Below are positions 9,193-17,586 of a stretch of DNA of 64,000 nt, piece by piece. A model generated the notes under the pieces. That model searched no databases. It was not told the DNA's origin and saw nothing but the letters and a program-made list of their open reading frames with translations. The DNA is from Ruminococcus hominis (GTDB lineage Bacteria; Bacillota; Clostridia; Lachnospirales; Lachnospiraceae): the NCBI RefSeq assembly GCF_014287355.1, contig NZ_JACOPE010000001.1:1302001-1366000 (forward strand). Reading direction: 5' to 3'. The translations under genes and the position numbers were made by a program. How positions within the stretch are numbered: position 1 is the stretch's first letter; the number at the start of each line of letters is the position of its first letter.

Positions 9193-9663
9193 ATGTGTAA
9201 AAAATTAGTCGCATTTTTCAGTGCAAGTGGAACAACAAAAAAAGTAGCAGAGATGATCGCAGAGGAAGCAAAAGCAGATTTATTTGAGATTGAGCCGAAG
9301 ATTCCATATACAAAAGCTGATCTTGACTGGATGGATAAAAAATCCAGAAGCAGTGTGGAAATGAGTGATAAGAAATACAGACCAGAGATTATGAAAAAAG
9401 AAATGGATATGAGTTCTTATAATGAGATCCTTCTTGGATTTCCAATCTGGTGGTATGTGGCCCCGACAATCATCAATACATTTTTGGAAACTTATGATTT
9501 TAGCGGTAAAAAGATCGTGCTTTTTGCAACATCCGGTGGAAGTGGATTCGGTAATACTATAAAGGAATTACAGCTGTCCGCGCCAGATGCAGTTATCATA
9601 GAAGGCAGCATGTTAAATCGTGGAACAAAACAGGAAATCAGTGATTGGGTAAAATCTATATAA
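9193..9663 (+). CDS. Flavodoxin
   Basis: 156 residues. The N-terminal beta strand and FMN phosphate loop (LVAFFSASGTTKKVAEMI) and the ILLGFPIWWYVAPTI segment near residue 82, which contributes the aromatic flavin stack, are typical of flavodoxin/NADPH-dependent quinone-type proteins. It is a cytoplasmic single-electron carrier or small reductase. First gene of a likely three-gene operon with a CMD-cupin protein and an aldo-keto reductase. A truncated and frameshifted copy lies at 23483. Confidence 0.88.
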   Translation: MCKKLVAFFSASGTTKKVAEMIAEEAKADLFEIEPKIPYTKADLDWMDKKSRSSVEMSDKKYRPEIMKKEMDMSSYNEILLGFPIWWYVAPTIINTFLETYDFSGKKIVLFATSGGSGFGNTIKELQLSAPDAVIIEGSMLNRGTKQEISDWVKSI

Positions 9664-9691
9664 ATAACAGTGCTATGGAGGGATACATAAT

Positions 9692-10459
9692 ATGGGAAAA
9701 ATAATACAGACAGCAGGAAGAAATGCACTTGGCGAATTCGCACCGGAGTTTGCACATTTTAATGATGATGTGCTTTTTGGCGAAAACTGGAATAACCAGG
9801 ATATTGATGTAAAAACAAGAACTATCATCACAGTGGTTGCGCTGATGGCTTCTGGAATTACAGATTCTTCTTTAAAATATCATCTTCAAAATGCAAAAAA
9901 TCATGGTGTAACACAAAAAGAGATTGCTGCAGTGATCACACATGTCGCATTCTATGTAGGTTGGCCAAAAGCATGGGCTGTTTTCAATCTTGCAAAGGAA
10001 GTGTGGGAAGCAGGCGAAGGAGATTTGCCATACGAAGAGGAAGCGATGCGTGCGCATGCAAAAGAAATGATGTTTCCGATTGGTGCACCAAATGATGGGT
10101 TTGCACAGTATTTTTCCGGCAGAAGTTTTCTTGCACCGATCTCCACTTCTCAGGTTGGAATTTTTAATGTGACATTCGAACCTGGATGCAGAAATAACTG
10201 GCATATTCATCATGCAAAAAGTGGGGGAGGACAGATCCTGGTATGTGTTGCCGGAAGAGGATATTATCAGGAAGAAGGGAAAGATGCTGTAGAAATAAAG
10301 CCAGGCGACTGCATCAATATTCCGGCAGAAGTGAAACACTGGCATGGCGCCGCATCGGATGAATGGTTTTCACATCTGGCAATAGAAGTTCCGGGCGAAA
10401 ATAGTTCCAATGAATGGCTTGAACCGGTAAGTGATGAAGAATATAGAAAACTAAAATAG
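9692..10459 (+). CDS. Carboxymuconolactone decarboxylase-like + cupin fusion protein
   Basis: 255 residues. Residues about 20-110 are a CMD/AhpD-like helical domain (TIITVVALMASG; the usual catalytic CxxC is not visible), and about 130-250 a cupin barrel with metal-type histidines (NWHIHHAKSGGGQILVC and PAEVKHWHGAASDEWFSHLA). Such fused proteins usually neighbour flavodoxin and aldo-keto reductase genes in Firmicutes, as here; the natural substrate is not established. Only 28 bp separates it from flavodoxin and 12 bp from the next gene. Confidence 0.85.
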   Translation: MGKIIQTAGRNALGEFAPEFAHFNDDVLFGENWNNQDIDVKTRTIITVVALMASGITDSSLKYHLQNAKNHGVTQKEIAAVITHVAFYVGWPKAWAVFNLAKEVWEAGEGDLPYEEEAMRAHAKEMMFPIGAPNDGFAQYFSGRSFLAPISTSQVGIFNVTFEPGCRNNWHIHHAKSGGGQILVCVAGRGYYQEEGKDAVEIKPGDCINIPAEVKHWHGAASDEWFSHLAIEVPGENSSNEWLEPVSDEEYRKLK

Positions 10460-10471
10460 GAGGTAGATGAA

Positions 10472-11335
10472 ATGTTTGATAGAAGTATTGTATTGAATAA
10501 TGGAGTGACAATTCCACAGCTTGGTCTAGGAACATGGTTTATTGATGATGATAAGGCTGCTGACACTGTAAAAGCAGCAGTAGAGATTGGATATAGACAT
10601 ATTGACACTGCACAGGCATATGGAAATGAGCGTGGCGTTGGTGAAGGAGTAAGAACCTGTGGTATTCCGCGTGAGGAGTTGTTTGTTGTATCAAAGGTTG
10701 CCGCGGAGCATAAGACATATGAAGAAGCGATGGCAGGAATCAATGAGACGCTTGAAAAGATGGGACTGGATTATCTTGATATGATGATTATTCACAGTCC
10801 ACAGCCATGGGCAAAGGTTAATCAGTGCGAAGACAGATACGTAGAGGGAAATCGAGCAGCATGGAAAGCTCTTGAGGATGCTTATAAGGCAGGAAAACTT
10901 AAGGCAATCGGAATTTCCAATTTTCTGATTGAAGATATTGTAAGTCTTCTTGAAACAGCAAAGATTAAGCCAATGGTAAATCAGATTCTTCTTCATATCA
11001 GTAATACACCAATGGAGTTAGTAGAATATTGCCAGAAGAATAATATTGTTGTAGAAGCATACTCACCAATTGCTCATGGTGAAATATTAAATCAACCGGA
11101 GATAACTACGATTGCAAAGAAATATGGTGTGACTGTTCCACAGCTCTGCATTAGATATACTCTTCAGCTTGGTGCCATTTCTCTGCCAAAAACAGGTAAT
11201 CCTGAACATATGAAGAGTAATGCAGAACTAGATTTTGAAATTAGTGCTGAAGACATGGAACTGTTAAAAAATTTTAAGAAAATTAAGAGCTATGGTGACA
11301 GTGGAATCTTCCCTGTTTATGGCGGAAAGATGTAG
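10472..11335 (+). CDS. Aldo/keto reductase
   Basis: 287 residues, NAD(P)H-dependent carbonyl reductase of the (beta/alpha)8 AKR family. Visible: GLGTWFIDDD near residue 17, the catalytic D-Y-K-H set (GYRHIDTAQAYGNE giving Asp and Tyr, FVVSKV giving Lys, MMIIHSP giving His), GISNF near 147 and the cofactor motif ISLPKTGNPEHMKSN near 238. It closes the flavodoxin operon. Substrate cannot be read from sequence. Confidence 0.92.
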   Translation: MFDRSIVLNNGVTIPQLGLGTWFIDDDKAADTVKAAVEIGYRHIDTAQAYGNERGVGEGVRTCGIPREELFVVSKVAAEHKTYEEAMAGINETLEKMGLDYLDMMIIHSPQPWAKVNQCEDRYVEGNRAAWKALEDAYKAGKLKAIGISNFLIEDIVSLLETAKIKPMVNQILLHISNTPMELVEYCQKNNIVVEAYSPIAHGEILNQPEITTIAKKYGVTVPQLCIRYTLQLGAISLPKTGNPEHMKSNAELDFEISAEDMELLKNFKKIKSYGDSGIFPVYGGKM

Positions 11336-11706
11336 GAAATTTAACAAGGAACTGCTAATAAGATTTGATAGTAACTTAAAAAAGAATCACCATCTAGCAA
11401 TAATGAACCAAAATAATAGGAGAAAGGGACTTTCTGTTTTAAGACCAGAATATATCATTCTTTTTAAAGCAAAAGCGAAAAAGATTTAGGCGAAAAGTGG
11501 ATTCGTAATTCTCAGAAGAGTGTGGTTAAATGCCACACTCTTCTTTGTGTGTGTGGCATAAATGGCAACAGAGGTAGCTAAGAAAAACGCAATACGACAA
11601 GGTATTATGGAAGAGACTCCTGCATTTACTTATGGACAATAGGATAACAATACATAGTTTTAACCATGATATTCTGAAAAATTTATAGGAATGCACTATT
11701 ATCAAA
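11336..11706. other. Gene-free stretch with a nuclease-gene relic
   Basis: No intact gene. The first half shows nothing recognisable. From about 11505 it carries the hairpin and first codons of a PBECR4-type gene (listed separately). Confidence 0.6.
11513..11642 (+). pseudogene. 5' relic of a PBECR4-type gene with its upstream hairpin
   Basis: A perfect 12-bp stem (AGAAGAGTGTGG / CCACACTCTTCT) is followed by ATG 11562 and 26 codons beginning MATEVAKKNAIRQGIME, then a stop. Hairpin, spacing and first 16 codons match the intact gene at 44364 (MATKVDKKNAIRQGIIE). Only the hairpin and start survive; the repeat RNA upstream of the intact gene is missing here. Confidence 0.8.
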
Positions 11707-11734
11707 TTGACATAGGAATATGGTAGCGTATAAT
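11707..11734 (+). promoter_or_regulatory. Promoter for small membrane protein/bcp/yaaA
   Basis: TTGACA at 11707-11712, 16-bp spacer, TATAAT at 11729-11734, both hexamers consensus. It probably drives 11770-13193 as one transcript. Confidence 0.75.
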
Positions 11735-11769
11735 TAGAATTGAATACACTGAAAAAATGGAGGAATTAC

Positions 11770-11982
11770 ATGAAAGCGCATAAATATTGGTCAGTAGGAG
11801 CATTGATCACAATGCTTGGAACTTTTTACACTGGATATAAAAAGCAAAAATCAAGTCACAAATACTTTGCTTTAAGTTCTATGTTATGTATGGTAATGGC
11901 GATATATACAGGTCATAAAATGATTACCGGGAATAGGAAGAAAAAGGCGAATAAAGAGAAAGATACAGAAAGTGAGGGATAA
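11770..11982 (+). CDS. Small two-helix membrane protein (DUF6219-like)
   Basis: 70 residues from ATG 11770, which has a ggagg ribosome binding site; an in-frame TTG at 11740 is too close to the promoter. Two hydrophobic segments (about 7-22 and 32-49) both contain a related motif (FYTGYKK and IYTGHKM), then a lysine-rich tail. It resembles the short DUF6219 proteins of Lachnospiraceae; this family call is from memory. Four bases precede bcp, so it is co-transcribed with peroxide-defence genes. Confidence 0.7.
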   Translation: MKAHKYWSVGALITMLGTFYTGYKKQKSSHKYFALSSMLCMVMAIYTGHKMITGNRKKKANKEKDTESEG

Positions 11983-11985
11983 ATA

Positions 11986-12441
11986 ATGTTGGAAGTAGGG
12001 GTTAAGGCACCGGATTTTGAGTTGCCAGATCAAAATGGGAAAATACATAGATTATCGGATTATATAGGAAAAAAAGTGATTTTGTATTTTTATCCAAGGG
12101 ATAATACACCAGGATGTACGAAGCAGGCATGTGGTTTTTCCGAGAGATACCCTCAGTTTACCGAAAAAGGTGCAGTTATTCTTGGAGTCAGTAAGGATTC
12201 TGTAGCGTCTCACAAGAGATTTGAGGAAAAATATGGATTGGCATTTACACTTTTAGCAGATCCAGAGCGGAAAGTTATTGAAGCTTATGATGTATGGAAA
12301 GAAAAGAAAAATTATGGCAAAGTCTCTATGGGAGTAGTAAGAACCACATATCTTATTGATGAACAAGGGATTATTATAAAGGTAAATGATAAAGTCAAGG
12401 CTGCAGATGATCCTGAAAATATGCTTAAGGAATTAGATTAA
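11986..12441 (+). CDS. bcp: Peroxiredoxin, Bcp type (thioredoxin-dependent thiol peroxidase)
   Basis: 151 residues. Contains the peroxidatic motif FYPRDNTPGCTKQACGF with Cys at about 45 and a second Cys five residues on, the usual BCP pair. It reduces hydrogen peroxide and organic peroxides with electrons from thioredoxin; two thioredoxins and a thioredoxin reductase are encoded 6-10 kb away. Its stop overlaps the start of yaaA by one base. Confidence 0.93.
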   Translation: MLEVGVKAPDFELPDQNGKIHRLSDYIGKKVILYFYPRDNTPGCTKQACGFSERYPQFTEKGAVILGVSKDSVASHKRFEEKYGLAFTLLADPERKVIEAYDVWKEKKNYGKVSMGVVRTTYLIDEQGIIIKVNDKVKAADDPENMLKELD

Positions 12442-13193
12442 TGAAGATAATATTATCCCCTGCTAAAAAGATGATTACAGATACTGACAGTATTGAACCG
12501 GATGCATTGCCTGAATTTATTGAAAAGACGACAGAGATACAAAGCTGGTTGAAAAGTAAGTCAAAAGAGGAACTGAAAGGCATTTGGAAATGTAATGACA
12601 AGATTGCAGAACAAAATTTCAATAGATTGAGAAATATGAATCTTTATCAGATGCTCAGTCCGGCTGTTTTATCATATGAAGGAATTGCTTTTCAATATAT
12701 GGCACCATCTGTGTTTGAAGATATGCAGCTTGAGTATGTGCAAAATCATTTGAGAATATTGTCTGCATTTTATGGTGCTCTGAAACCAATGGATGGTGTG
12801 ACACCTTATCGTTTGGAAATGCAGGCAAAGATCAGGATTGGAGATGCCAAAAATCTGTATGAGTACTGGGGTGACTTGTTATACCGATCAGTAATAGATG
12901 ACAGCAGGATTATCATTAATCTTGCATCAAAAGAATACTCAAAATGTATAGAAAAGTATTTGACACCACAGGACAGATATATTTCGGTTACATTTTGTGA
13001 AGTTTCTGGAGATAAAATGGTAACAAAAGGTACATATGCCAAGATGGCTCGTGGTGAAATGGTCAGATTTATGGCAGAAAATAATATTGAGAATCCGCTG
13101 GATATTAAGAAATTCGACAGATTTGGTTATTCATTCCGTTCTGATTTATCATCAGAAACTGAATATGTTTTTGAACGAAAAATAGAACAATGA
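12441..13193 (+). CDS. yaaA: Peroxide stress protein YaaA
   Basis: 250 residues starting MKIILSPAKKM, the hallmark of the YaaA/DUF328 family, with the KPMDGVTPYRLEMQ motif near 115 and the C-terminal ARGEMVRFM and FDRFGYSF segments. In E. coli YaaA limits free intracellular iron during peroxide stress. Translationally coupled to bcp (TAATG overlap), which fits a shared role in peroxide defence. Confidence 0.93.
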   Translation: MKIILSPAKKMITDTDSIEPDALPEFIEKTTEIQSWLKSKSKEELKGIWKCNDKIAEQNFNRLRNMNLYQMLSPAVLSYEGIAFQYMAPSVFEDMQLEYVQNHLRILSAFYGALKPMDGVTPYRLEMQAKIRIGDAKNLYEYWGDLLYRSVIDDSRIIINLASKEYSKCIEKYLTPQDRYISVTFCEVSGDKMVTKGTYAKMARGEMVRFMAENNIENPLDIKKFDRFGYSFRSDLSSETEYVFERKIEQ

Positions 13194-13201
13194 TTTAGAT
13201 T

Positions 13202-13227
13202 AAAGATGCTCAGCATGGGCATCTTTT
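13202..13227 (+). terminator. Terminator after yaaA
   Basis: AAAGATGC / GCATCTTT perfect 8-bp stem ending in T4, eight bases after the yaaA stop. Confidence 0.7.
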
Positions 13228-13249
13228 AGTAATAATGAGAATTATTACT
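13228..13249. repeat. 22-bp perfect palindrome (possible operator)
   Basis: AGTAATAAT and ATTATTACT, 9-bp arms around GAGA, between yaaA and the HD gene. It has the AT-rich look of Fur-superfamily boxes but does not match the PerR 7-1-7 box exactly. Further AT-rich partial palindromes follow to about 13275. Confidence 0.4.
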
Positions 13250-13421
13250 ATATTATTTACAATATAATAATATGATATATAATCCCGTCTTTTATTTGAT
13301 AATTATGCAGATAAAGATTTGCCTGTTATTTTTGCATAAATAATAATGAAACCTTTTTTATATAAATTTTTTGTGATAAAATAACAGTCAGATATATGAT
13401 ACAGACAGGAGACAAAAGGGT

Positions 13422-14675
13422 ATGAAATTAGATGTTTTGGGATTGTTGGGAGCGTGTTCCTATGCATTGGACTGTGTGGAAGCAGAGTTAGTGCATGTAA
13501 CATATAAGCATGCGAAGCGTGTTGCATATATGAGTGTCTGCATGGCAGAACAGATGGGAATTCAGGGGGAGAGTCTGCAGGATCTGACAGCCGGTGCGTT
13601 GTTACATGATAATGCACTGACTCAATATATTCAGGAAGAATTACACAATGATATTGCAAGTTCAATAGGTTCGGCGATTCCACTGGAGCTGGGAATTCAC
13701 TGTGCGGCAGGTGAGAAGAACATGAAAGACATTCCATCCCATACGGATATAAAGAATGTCATTTTGTATCATCATGAGAATGCAGATGGAAGTGGACCTT
13801 TTGGAAAAAAATGGACAGAAGTACCGGTTTTTGCACGAATTATCCATCTATGTGATCTGCTTGACCAGGTCTGCTGCAGTGATTCTTTTGATTCAGGCAC
13901 CTGGCAGAATGTAGAAGCATTTCTTCAGGAAATCACAGGTTCTATAGCGGATGAAGAATGTATAGAAGCATTTAGACATGCTTTTTCTGAACAACATTTT
14001 CTGTCACTTGGAGAAAAAGATGTGGAGACTCGTTTATGGAACAGAGTGCCGCGTACAAAACAAGATCTTAGCTTTGAACAGATTAAAGTACTGGCGAAAT
14101 TTTTCGCACGCATCGTAGACTATAAATCACCATTTACGAGTACACACTCCATAGGTGTGGCGGCAGATGCTGAGAAATTATCCAGATTTATGGGATTTGA
14201 TGAGGAGACAATGCAGAAAATGTATCTTGCAGGAGCGCTGCATGACATTGGAAAGGTTGCCATAGGTAACAAAATTCTGGAGAAGCCGGGAAGACTGACG
14301 GATGATGAGTTTGCAGTTATGAAACACCATGCAGCATATACTTATTCTATTCTGTCAGAAATCGATGATTTTGAAGAGATACGTGACTGGGCTGCCTTTC
14401 ACCATGAAAGACTGGACGGGACAGGCTATCCATTTGGAAAAACAGCTGCTGAATTAAACACACAGGAACGCATCATGGCGTGTGTCGATATTTATCAGGC
14501 ACTGACAGAAAGCCGCCCGTATAAACAGGGAATGCCACATGAAAAAGCTTACGGTATTTTAAATGATATGGTAGAAAAAGGATGGCTTGATGGAGAAATC
14601 GCTTCACAGGTTGATGCTTGTTTTGATCAGAAAATGACAGACATAATTCATGAGGAGAAACAGCTTGGAGAATAA
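13422..14675 (+). CDS. Two-HD-domain protein with C-terminal HD-GYP-like domain
   Basis: 417 residues. An N-terminal HD-like domain (HAKRVAYMSVCMAEQMG, then ALLHDNAL and YHHENADGSGPFG) is followed from about residue 230 by a second domain with HSIGVAADAEKL, the HD pair in ALHDIGKVAI and HHERLDGTGYP, the signature of HD-GYP phosphodiesterases. It most likely hydrolyses cyclic di-GMP or a related dinucleotide; a c-di-GMP-I riboswitch 14 kb downstream shows the second messenger is used in this organism. No sensor or membrane segment. Promoter TTGTGA-N18-TATGAT at 13371-13400 is plausible. Confidence 0.85.
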   Translation: MKLDVLGLLGACSYALDCVEAELVHVTYKHAKRVAYMSVCMAEQMGIQGESLQDLTAGALLHDNALTQYIQEELHNDIASSIGSAIPLELGIHCAAGEKNMKDIPSHTDIKNVILYHHENADGSGPFGKKWTEVPVFARIIHLCDLLDQVCCSDSFDSGTWQNVEAFLQEITGSIADEECIEAFRHAFSEQHFLSLGEKDVETRLWNRVPRTKQDLSFEQIKVLAKFFARIVDYKSPFTSTHSIGVAADAEKLSRFMGFDEETMQKMYLAGALHDIGKVAIGNKILEKPGRLTDDEFAVMKHHAAYTYSILSEIDDFEEIRDWAAFHHERLDGTGYPFGKTAAELNTQERIMACVDIYQALTESRPYKQGMPHEKAYGILNDMVEKGWLDGEIASQVDACFDQKMTDIIHEEKQLGE

Positions 14676-14987
14676 AAAATTATTCCAGATTGGTGATGTG
14701 GCAAAAATGTTTCATATCAGTGTTGGCAGCCTGCAGCATTATGAACAGGCAGGTCTGTTGAAACCAGAATACACAGATCCGGAAACAGGCTATCGCTATT
14801 ATAGTGCACGTCAGTTTGAGGTTTTAAATACGATTCGTTACTTGCGCGTTTTGGATATGCCATTGGGTCAGATTGGAGAGTTTTTGGGAAACAGAGACAT
14901 CGACGTGATAGAAGATAAGTTGTTAAATCAGAAAAAACTGATAGAAAAAAACGGCGGGAGTTGGAAATAATCGAACGCAAGATATAA
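14665..14987 (+). pseudogene. MerR family regulator, 3'-truncated and frameshifted
   Basis: Starts at TTG 14665 with ribosome binding site aggag, in the tail of the HD gene. The helix-turn-helix is intact (KLFQIGDVAKMFHISVGSLQHYEQAGLL, then GYRYYSARQFEVLNTI) and leads into the coiled coil. At the A-run near 14945-14951 the frame breaks: the current frame stops at 14970, while the next frame continues with RRELEIIERKI as expected for MerR coiled coils and stops at 14985. The effector-binding domain is absent because the DNA joins directly to a Fur-family fragment. Confidence 0.75.
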
Positions 14988-15295
14988 AAGCAGCATATCC
15001 TACAATCGGAAAAGGAACTGTATATAGAAATCTTGATATATTGGTAGATGAGGGTTCGTTAAGGAAGGTTGAAGTTCCGGATGGAGCGAATAGGTTCGAT
15101 TTTTCATTGAAAAATCATTACCATGTCAGGTGTACAAAATGCGGTGAAGTTTCAGATGTGGATATGGATGAAATACCGGATTTGCTGGAAAGAATTCATA
15201 ACACTCATGGAATCGAATTTTGGGATTATGATATTTCATTTAAAGGTATTTGCCCAAAATGCAGGGAGAAGGTAAAGGAGGAAAAAAATGGATAG
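14978..15295 (+). pseudogene. Fur/PerR family repressor, N-terminus deleted
   Basis: In-frame codons from about 14978 read DIKAAYPTIGKGTVYRNL, the recognition-helix region of Fur-family proteins, then the wing (KVEVPDGANRFDFS) and the metal domain with HYHVRCTKCGEVSDVD and the CPKC near the end. The first about 45 residues, including the first part of the DNA-binding domain, are missing. A TTG at 15041 could initiate a shorter product that would lack DNA binding. It ends 8 bases into the Hrb gene. Probably once the local peroxide or iron regulator of the defence genes that follow. Confidence 0.75.
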
Positions 15296-16469
15296 GAAAG
15301 CAATGTATAAGTTGAGTTATGGATTGTTTGTACTGACTGCCAGGGAAGATGAAAAAGACAATGGATGTATTATTAATACAGCCATTCAGGCAGCTTCAGA
15401 ACCGAACCAGTTAAGTATCTGCGTCAACAAAGCAAATTACACGCATGACATGATTCAGAGAACTGGAAAATTCACAGTATCAGTCTTAAGTCAGAAGGCA
15501 CGGTTTGAATTGTTTAAACATTTTGGCTTCCAATCAGGAAGGGATACCAATAAATTTGAAGCATTTGAAAAGTGTGCTAGGGGTACAAATGGTATTTATT
15601 ATATTACAGAAGATACAAATGCATACATTTCTGTAACAGTTAATAAAACGGAGGACTTAGGATCACATACAATGTTTATCGGTGAGATAACAGATATGGA
15701 AGTTTTAAGTAATGTTCCTTCTGTCACATATGATTATTACCAGAATAATATTAAACCTAAGCCACAGGCAGTCGGAAAAACCGAGGATGGGCAGACAATA
15801 TGGCGTTGCAGAATTTGTGGATATGAATATGTAGGAGAAGAATTACCGGATGATTTTATATGTCCTTTATGTAAGCACCCAGCATCAGATTTTGAAAAAA
15901 TAGTAAAGAAAACGGAGGAAAAAGAAATGGCAGCAAACAAATACGTAGGAACACAGACTGAGAAAAATTTACAGGAGGCATTTGCAGGGGAATCGCAGGC
16001 AAGAAATAAGTATACCTATTTTGCTTCTGTAGCGAAAAAGGAAGGCTACGAGCAGATGTCAGCATTGTTTTTAAAAACCGCAGATAATGAGAAAGAACAT
16101 GCAAAGATGTGGTTCAAGGAATTAGCAGGAATTGGTGATACAAAGGAAAACCTGGCGGCAGCGGCAGAAGGCGAAAATTATGAGTGGACAGATATGTATG
16201 AAGGCTTTGCTAAAACAGCTGAGAAAGAAGGATTCCCTGAGCTTGCAGCAAAATTTAGGGCAGTAGGCGAGATTGAGAAGCACCATGAGGAAAGATATCG
16301 TGCACTTCTTAAGAATATTGAAACTGCTAAAGTTTTTGAAAAGAGTGAAGTTAAAGTATGGGAATGCCGTAACTGCGGGCATATTGTGGTAGGAACTAAG
16401 GCACCTGAAGTATGTCCGGTATGTAATCATCCACAGAGCTATTTTGAAGTACATGAAGAGAATTATTAA
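15288..16469 (+). CDS. Flavin reductase-rubredoxin (Hrb) fused to rubrerythrin
   Basis: 393 residues in one frame: FMN-binding flavin-reductase domain (about 1-155), a rubredoxin (about 166-205, [10 protein letters not shown] ... CPLC), a full rubrerythrin ferritin-like diiron domain (from M214; [15 protein letters not shown], then EKEHAKMW and [11 protein letters not shown]) and a second rubredoxin at the end ([12 protein letters not shown] ... CPVC). The first half equals high-molecular-weight rubredoxin of anaerobes, which passes NAD(P)H electrons to oxygen- or peroxide-reducing partners. The fusion would put reductase and peroxidase in one chain. RBS aaaggagg at 15274-15281. Confidence 0.92.
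   Translation: MDRKAMYKLSYGLFVLTAREDEKDNGCIINTAIQAASEPNQLSICVNKANYTHDMIQRTGKFTVSVLSQKARFELFKHFGFQSGRDTNKFEAFEKCARGTNGIYYITEDTNAYISVTVNKTEDLGSHTMFIGEITDMEVLSNVPSVTYDYYQNNIKPKPQAVGKTEDGQTIWRCRICGYEYVGEELPDDFICPLCKHPASDFEKIVKKTEEKEMAANKYVGTQTEKNLQEAFAGESQARNKYTYFASVAKKEGYEQMSALFLKTADNEKEHAKMWFKELAGIGDTKENLAAAAEGENYEWTDMYEGFAKTAEKEGFPELAAKFRAVGEIEKHHEERYRALLKNIETAKVFEKSEVKVWECRNCGHIVVGTKAPEVCPVCNHPQSYFEVHEENY
15914..15929 (+). promoter_or_regulatory. Internal ribosome binding site and ATG for stand-alone rubrerythrin
   Basis: GGAGG at 15914-15918 lies 8 bases before an in-frame ATG at 15927, exactly where the rubrerythrin domain begins ([14 protein letters not shown]). It looks like the original start of a separate rubrerythrin gene that has become fused, and could still give a 180-residue rubrerythrin. 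Confidence 0.65.
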
Positions 16470-16495
16470 GGGGATGAGATTATTACGAGAGTGAA

Positions 16496-16852
16496 ATGTG
16501 TGAAATGCGTGGACATTACAAGCACAAGGAAAACACGGCAGAAATAGCTACAGCAGTCAAGAACAGTGCTTATGAGATTATAAACAAAAGGCACGCTACA
16601 TATTATGGAATCGCAATGTCTGTAAAAAGAATCTGCGAAGTGATTATGAGAGATGAAAAATCAATACTCCCAGTATCTCATATGATTCATGGAGTATATG
16701 ACATTGACGGAGTATCGTTAAGTATGCCGGCTATTGTAGGTGCAGATGGCATTGAGTCTGATATACCTATTAATTTAAGTGGAGAGAAAGCGTTAAAGCT
16801 TAAGGAATCCGCAGATTCTTTGAAAAAGATTATAGAGACAATTGGATTATAA
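16496..16852 (+). pseudogene. L-lactate dehydrogenase, C-terminal fragment
   Basis: The frame encodes only the last third of an LDH/MDH-type enzyme (VKNSAYEIINKRHATYYGIAMSVKRICEVI, then VSHMIHGVYDIDGVSLSMPAIVG). The Rossmann NAD domain and the catalytic Arg and His residues are absent, and the junction upstream (about 16470-16510) shows no further homologous sequence in frame. It is a deletion relic, not a working enzyme. Confidence 0.85.
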
Positions 16853-16879
16853 ATTTTACACATGGAAGGAGATAAAAGC

Positions 16880-17254
16880 ATGGAAGTAAAGTATTATATA
16901 TGTAAGCATTGTGGAAACATTGTTGAAAAGGTAAAGGATAAGGGGGTACCTGTAATTTGTTGCGGAGAACCTATGCAGGAATTAAAAGCCGGAGTGACAG
17001 ATGCTGCTGTTGAGAAGCATGTACCTGTATATACAGTGGACAAGCAGCATGTACATGTTGTGGTCGGTGAAACAAAACATCCAATGCTTGATAATCATTT
17101 CATTGAATGGATTACACTAAATACAAATCAGGGTATTTATAGAAAACAGCTGATTCCAGGACAGGAACCTATTGCGGATTTCTGCCTCTGTGATGGAGAA
17201 TATGTAGAAGAAGTATACGCATACTGCAATCTTCATGGACTCTGGAAATGCTAA
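16880..17254 (+). CDS. dfx: Desulfoferrodoxin (superoxide reductase)
   Basis: 124 residues from ATG 16880 (RBS aaggag at 16865-16870; the in-frame ATG 16862 is part of the leader). The N-terminal desulforedoxin domain has CKHCG (residues 8-11) and the CC pair near 28, and the neelaredoxin domain has the iron-binding His in EKHVPVY, ETKHPMLDNHF and the Cys/His pair CNLHGLWKC. It reduces superoxide to peroxide using rubredoxin electrons; rubredoxin and rubrerythrin genes flank it. Confidence 0.95.
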   Translation: MEVKYYICKHCGNIVEKVKDKGVPVICCGEPMQELKAGVTDAAVEKHVPVYTVDKQHVHVVVGETKHPMLDNHFIEWITLNTNQGIYRKQLIPGQEPIADFCLCDGEYVEEVYAYCNLHGLWKC

Positions 17255-17348
17255 AAACACTTGACTTTCGTGCTAAGATTACAAAATAATTCAGATACAA
17301 CAGTAATATATGCTGTGTATTAATATATTTATAAGGAGGAACAAACTA

Positions 17349-17507
17349 ATGAAATATGTATGTGACGTTTGCGGATGGGAATATGATGAAGAGGAAGGTT
17401 ATCCTGAAGGTGGTATTGCACCAGGAACAAAGTGGGAGGACGTTCCAGAAGATTTTGAATGCCCATTATGTAATGTTGGAAAAGATCAGTTTTCAGAAGT
17501 TGAATAA
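17349..17507 (+). CDS. Rubredoxin
   Basis: 52 residues, the usual length, starting at ATG 17349 after aaggagg (17334-17340). Two CxxC iron ligands: YVCDVCGW and CPLCNVG. A possible own promoter TTGACT-N18-AATAAT lies at 17261-17290. It is the likely electron donor for superoxide reductase and rubrerythrin. Confidence 0.95.
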   Translation: MKYVCDVCGWEYDEEEGYPEGGIAPGTKWEDVPEDFECPLCNVGKDQFSEVE

Positions 17508-17540
17508 AATTCTGATTATTTAAATACGGATAGATAAACA

Positions 17541-17575
17541 AAAACCCTGGTGCGTGTGAGCAACAGGGTTTTTTA
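17541..17575 (+). terminator. Terminator after rubredoxin
   Basis: AAAACCCTG / CAGGGTTTT stem with a 14-base loop and T6. Confidence 0.8.
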
Positions 17576-17586
17576 TTGCGATAGTT

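Noticed and set aside
11292..11489. 65-codon frame overlapping the aldo-keto reductase end
   Set aside because: Starts inside the reductase gene in another frame and has no ribosome binding site or domain-like sequence.
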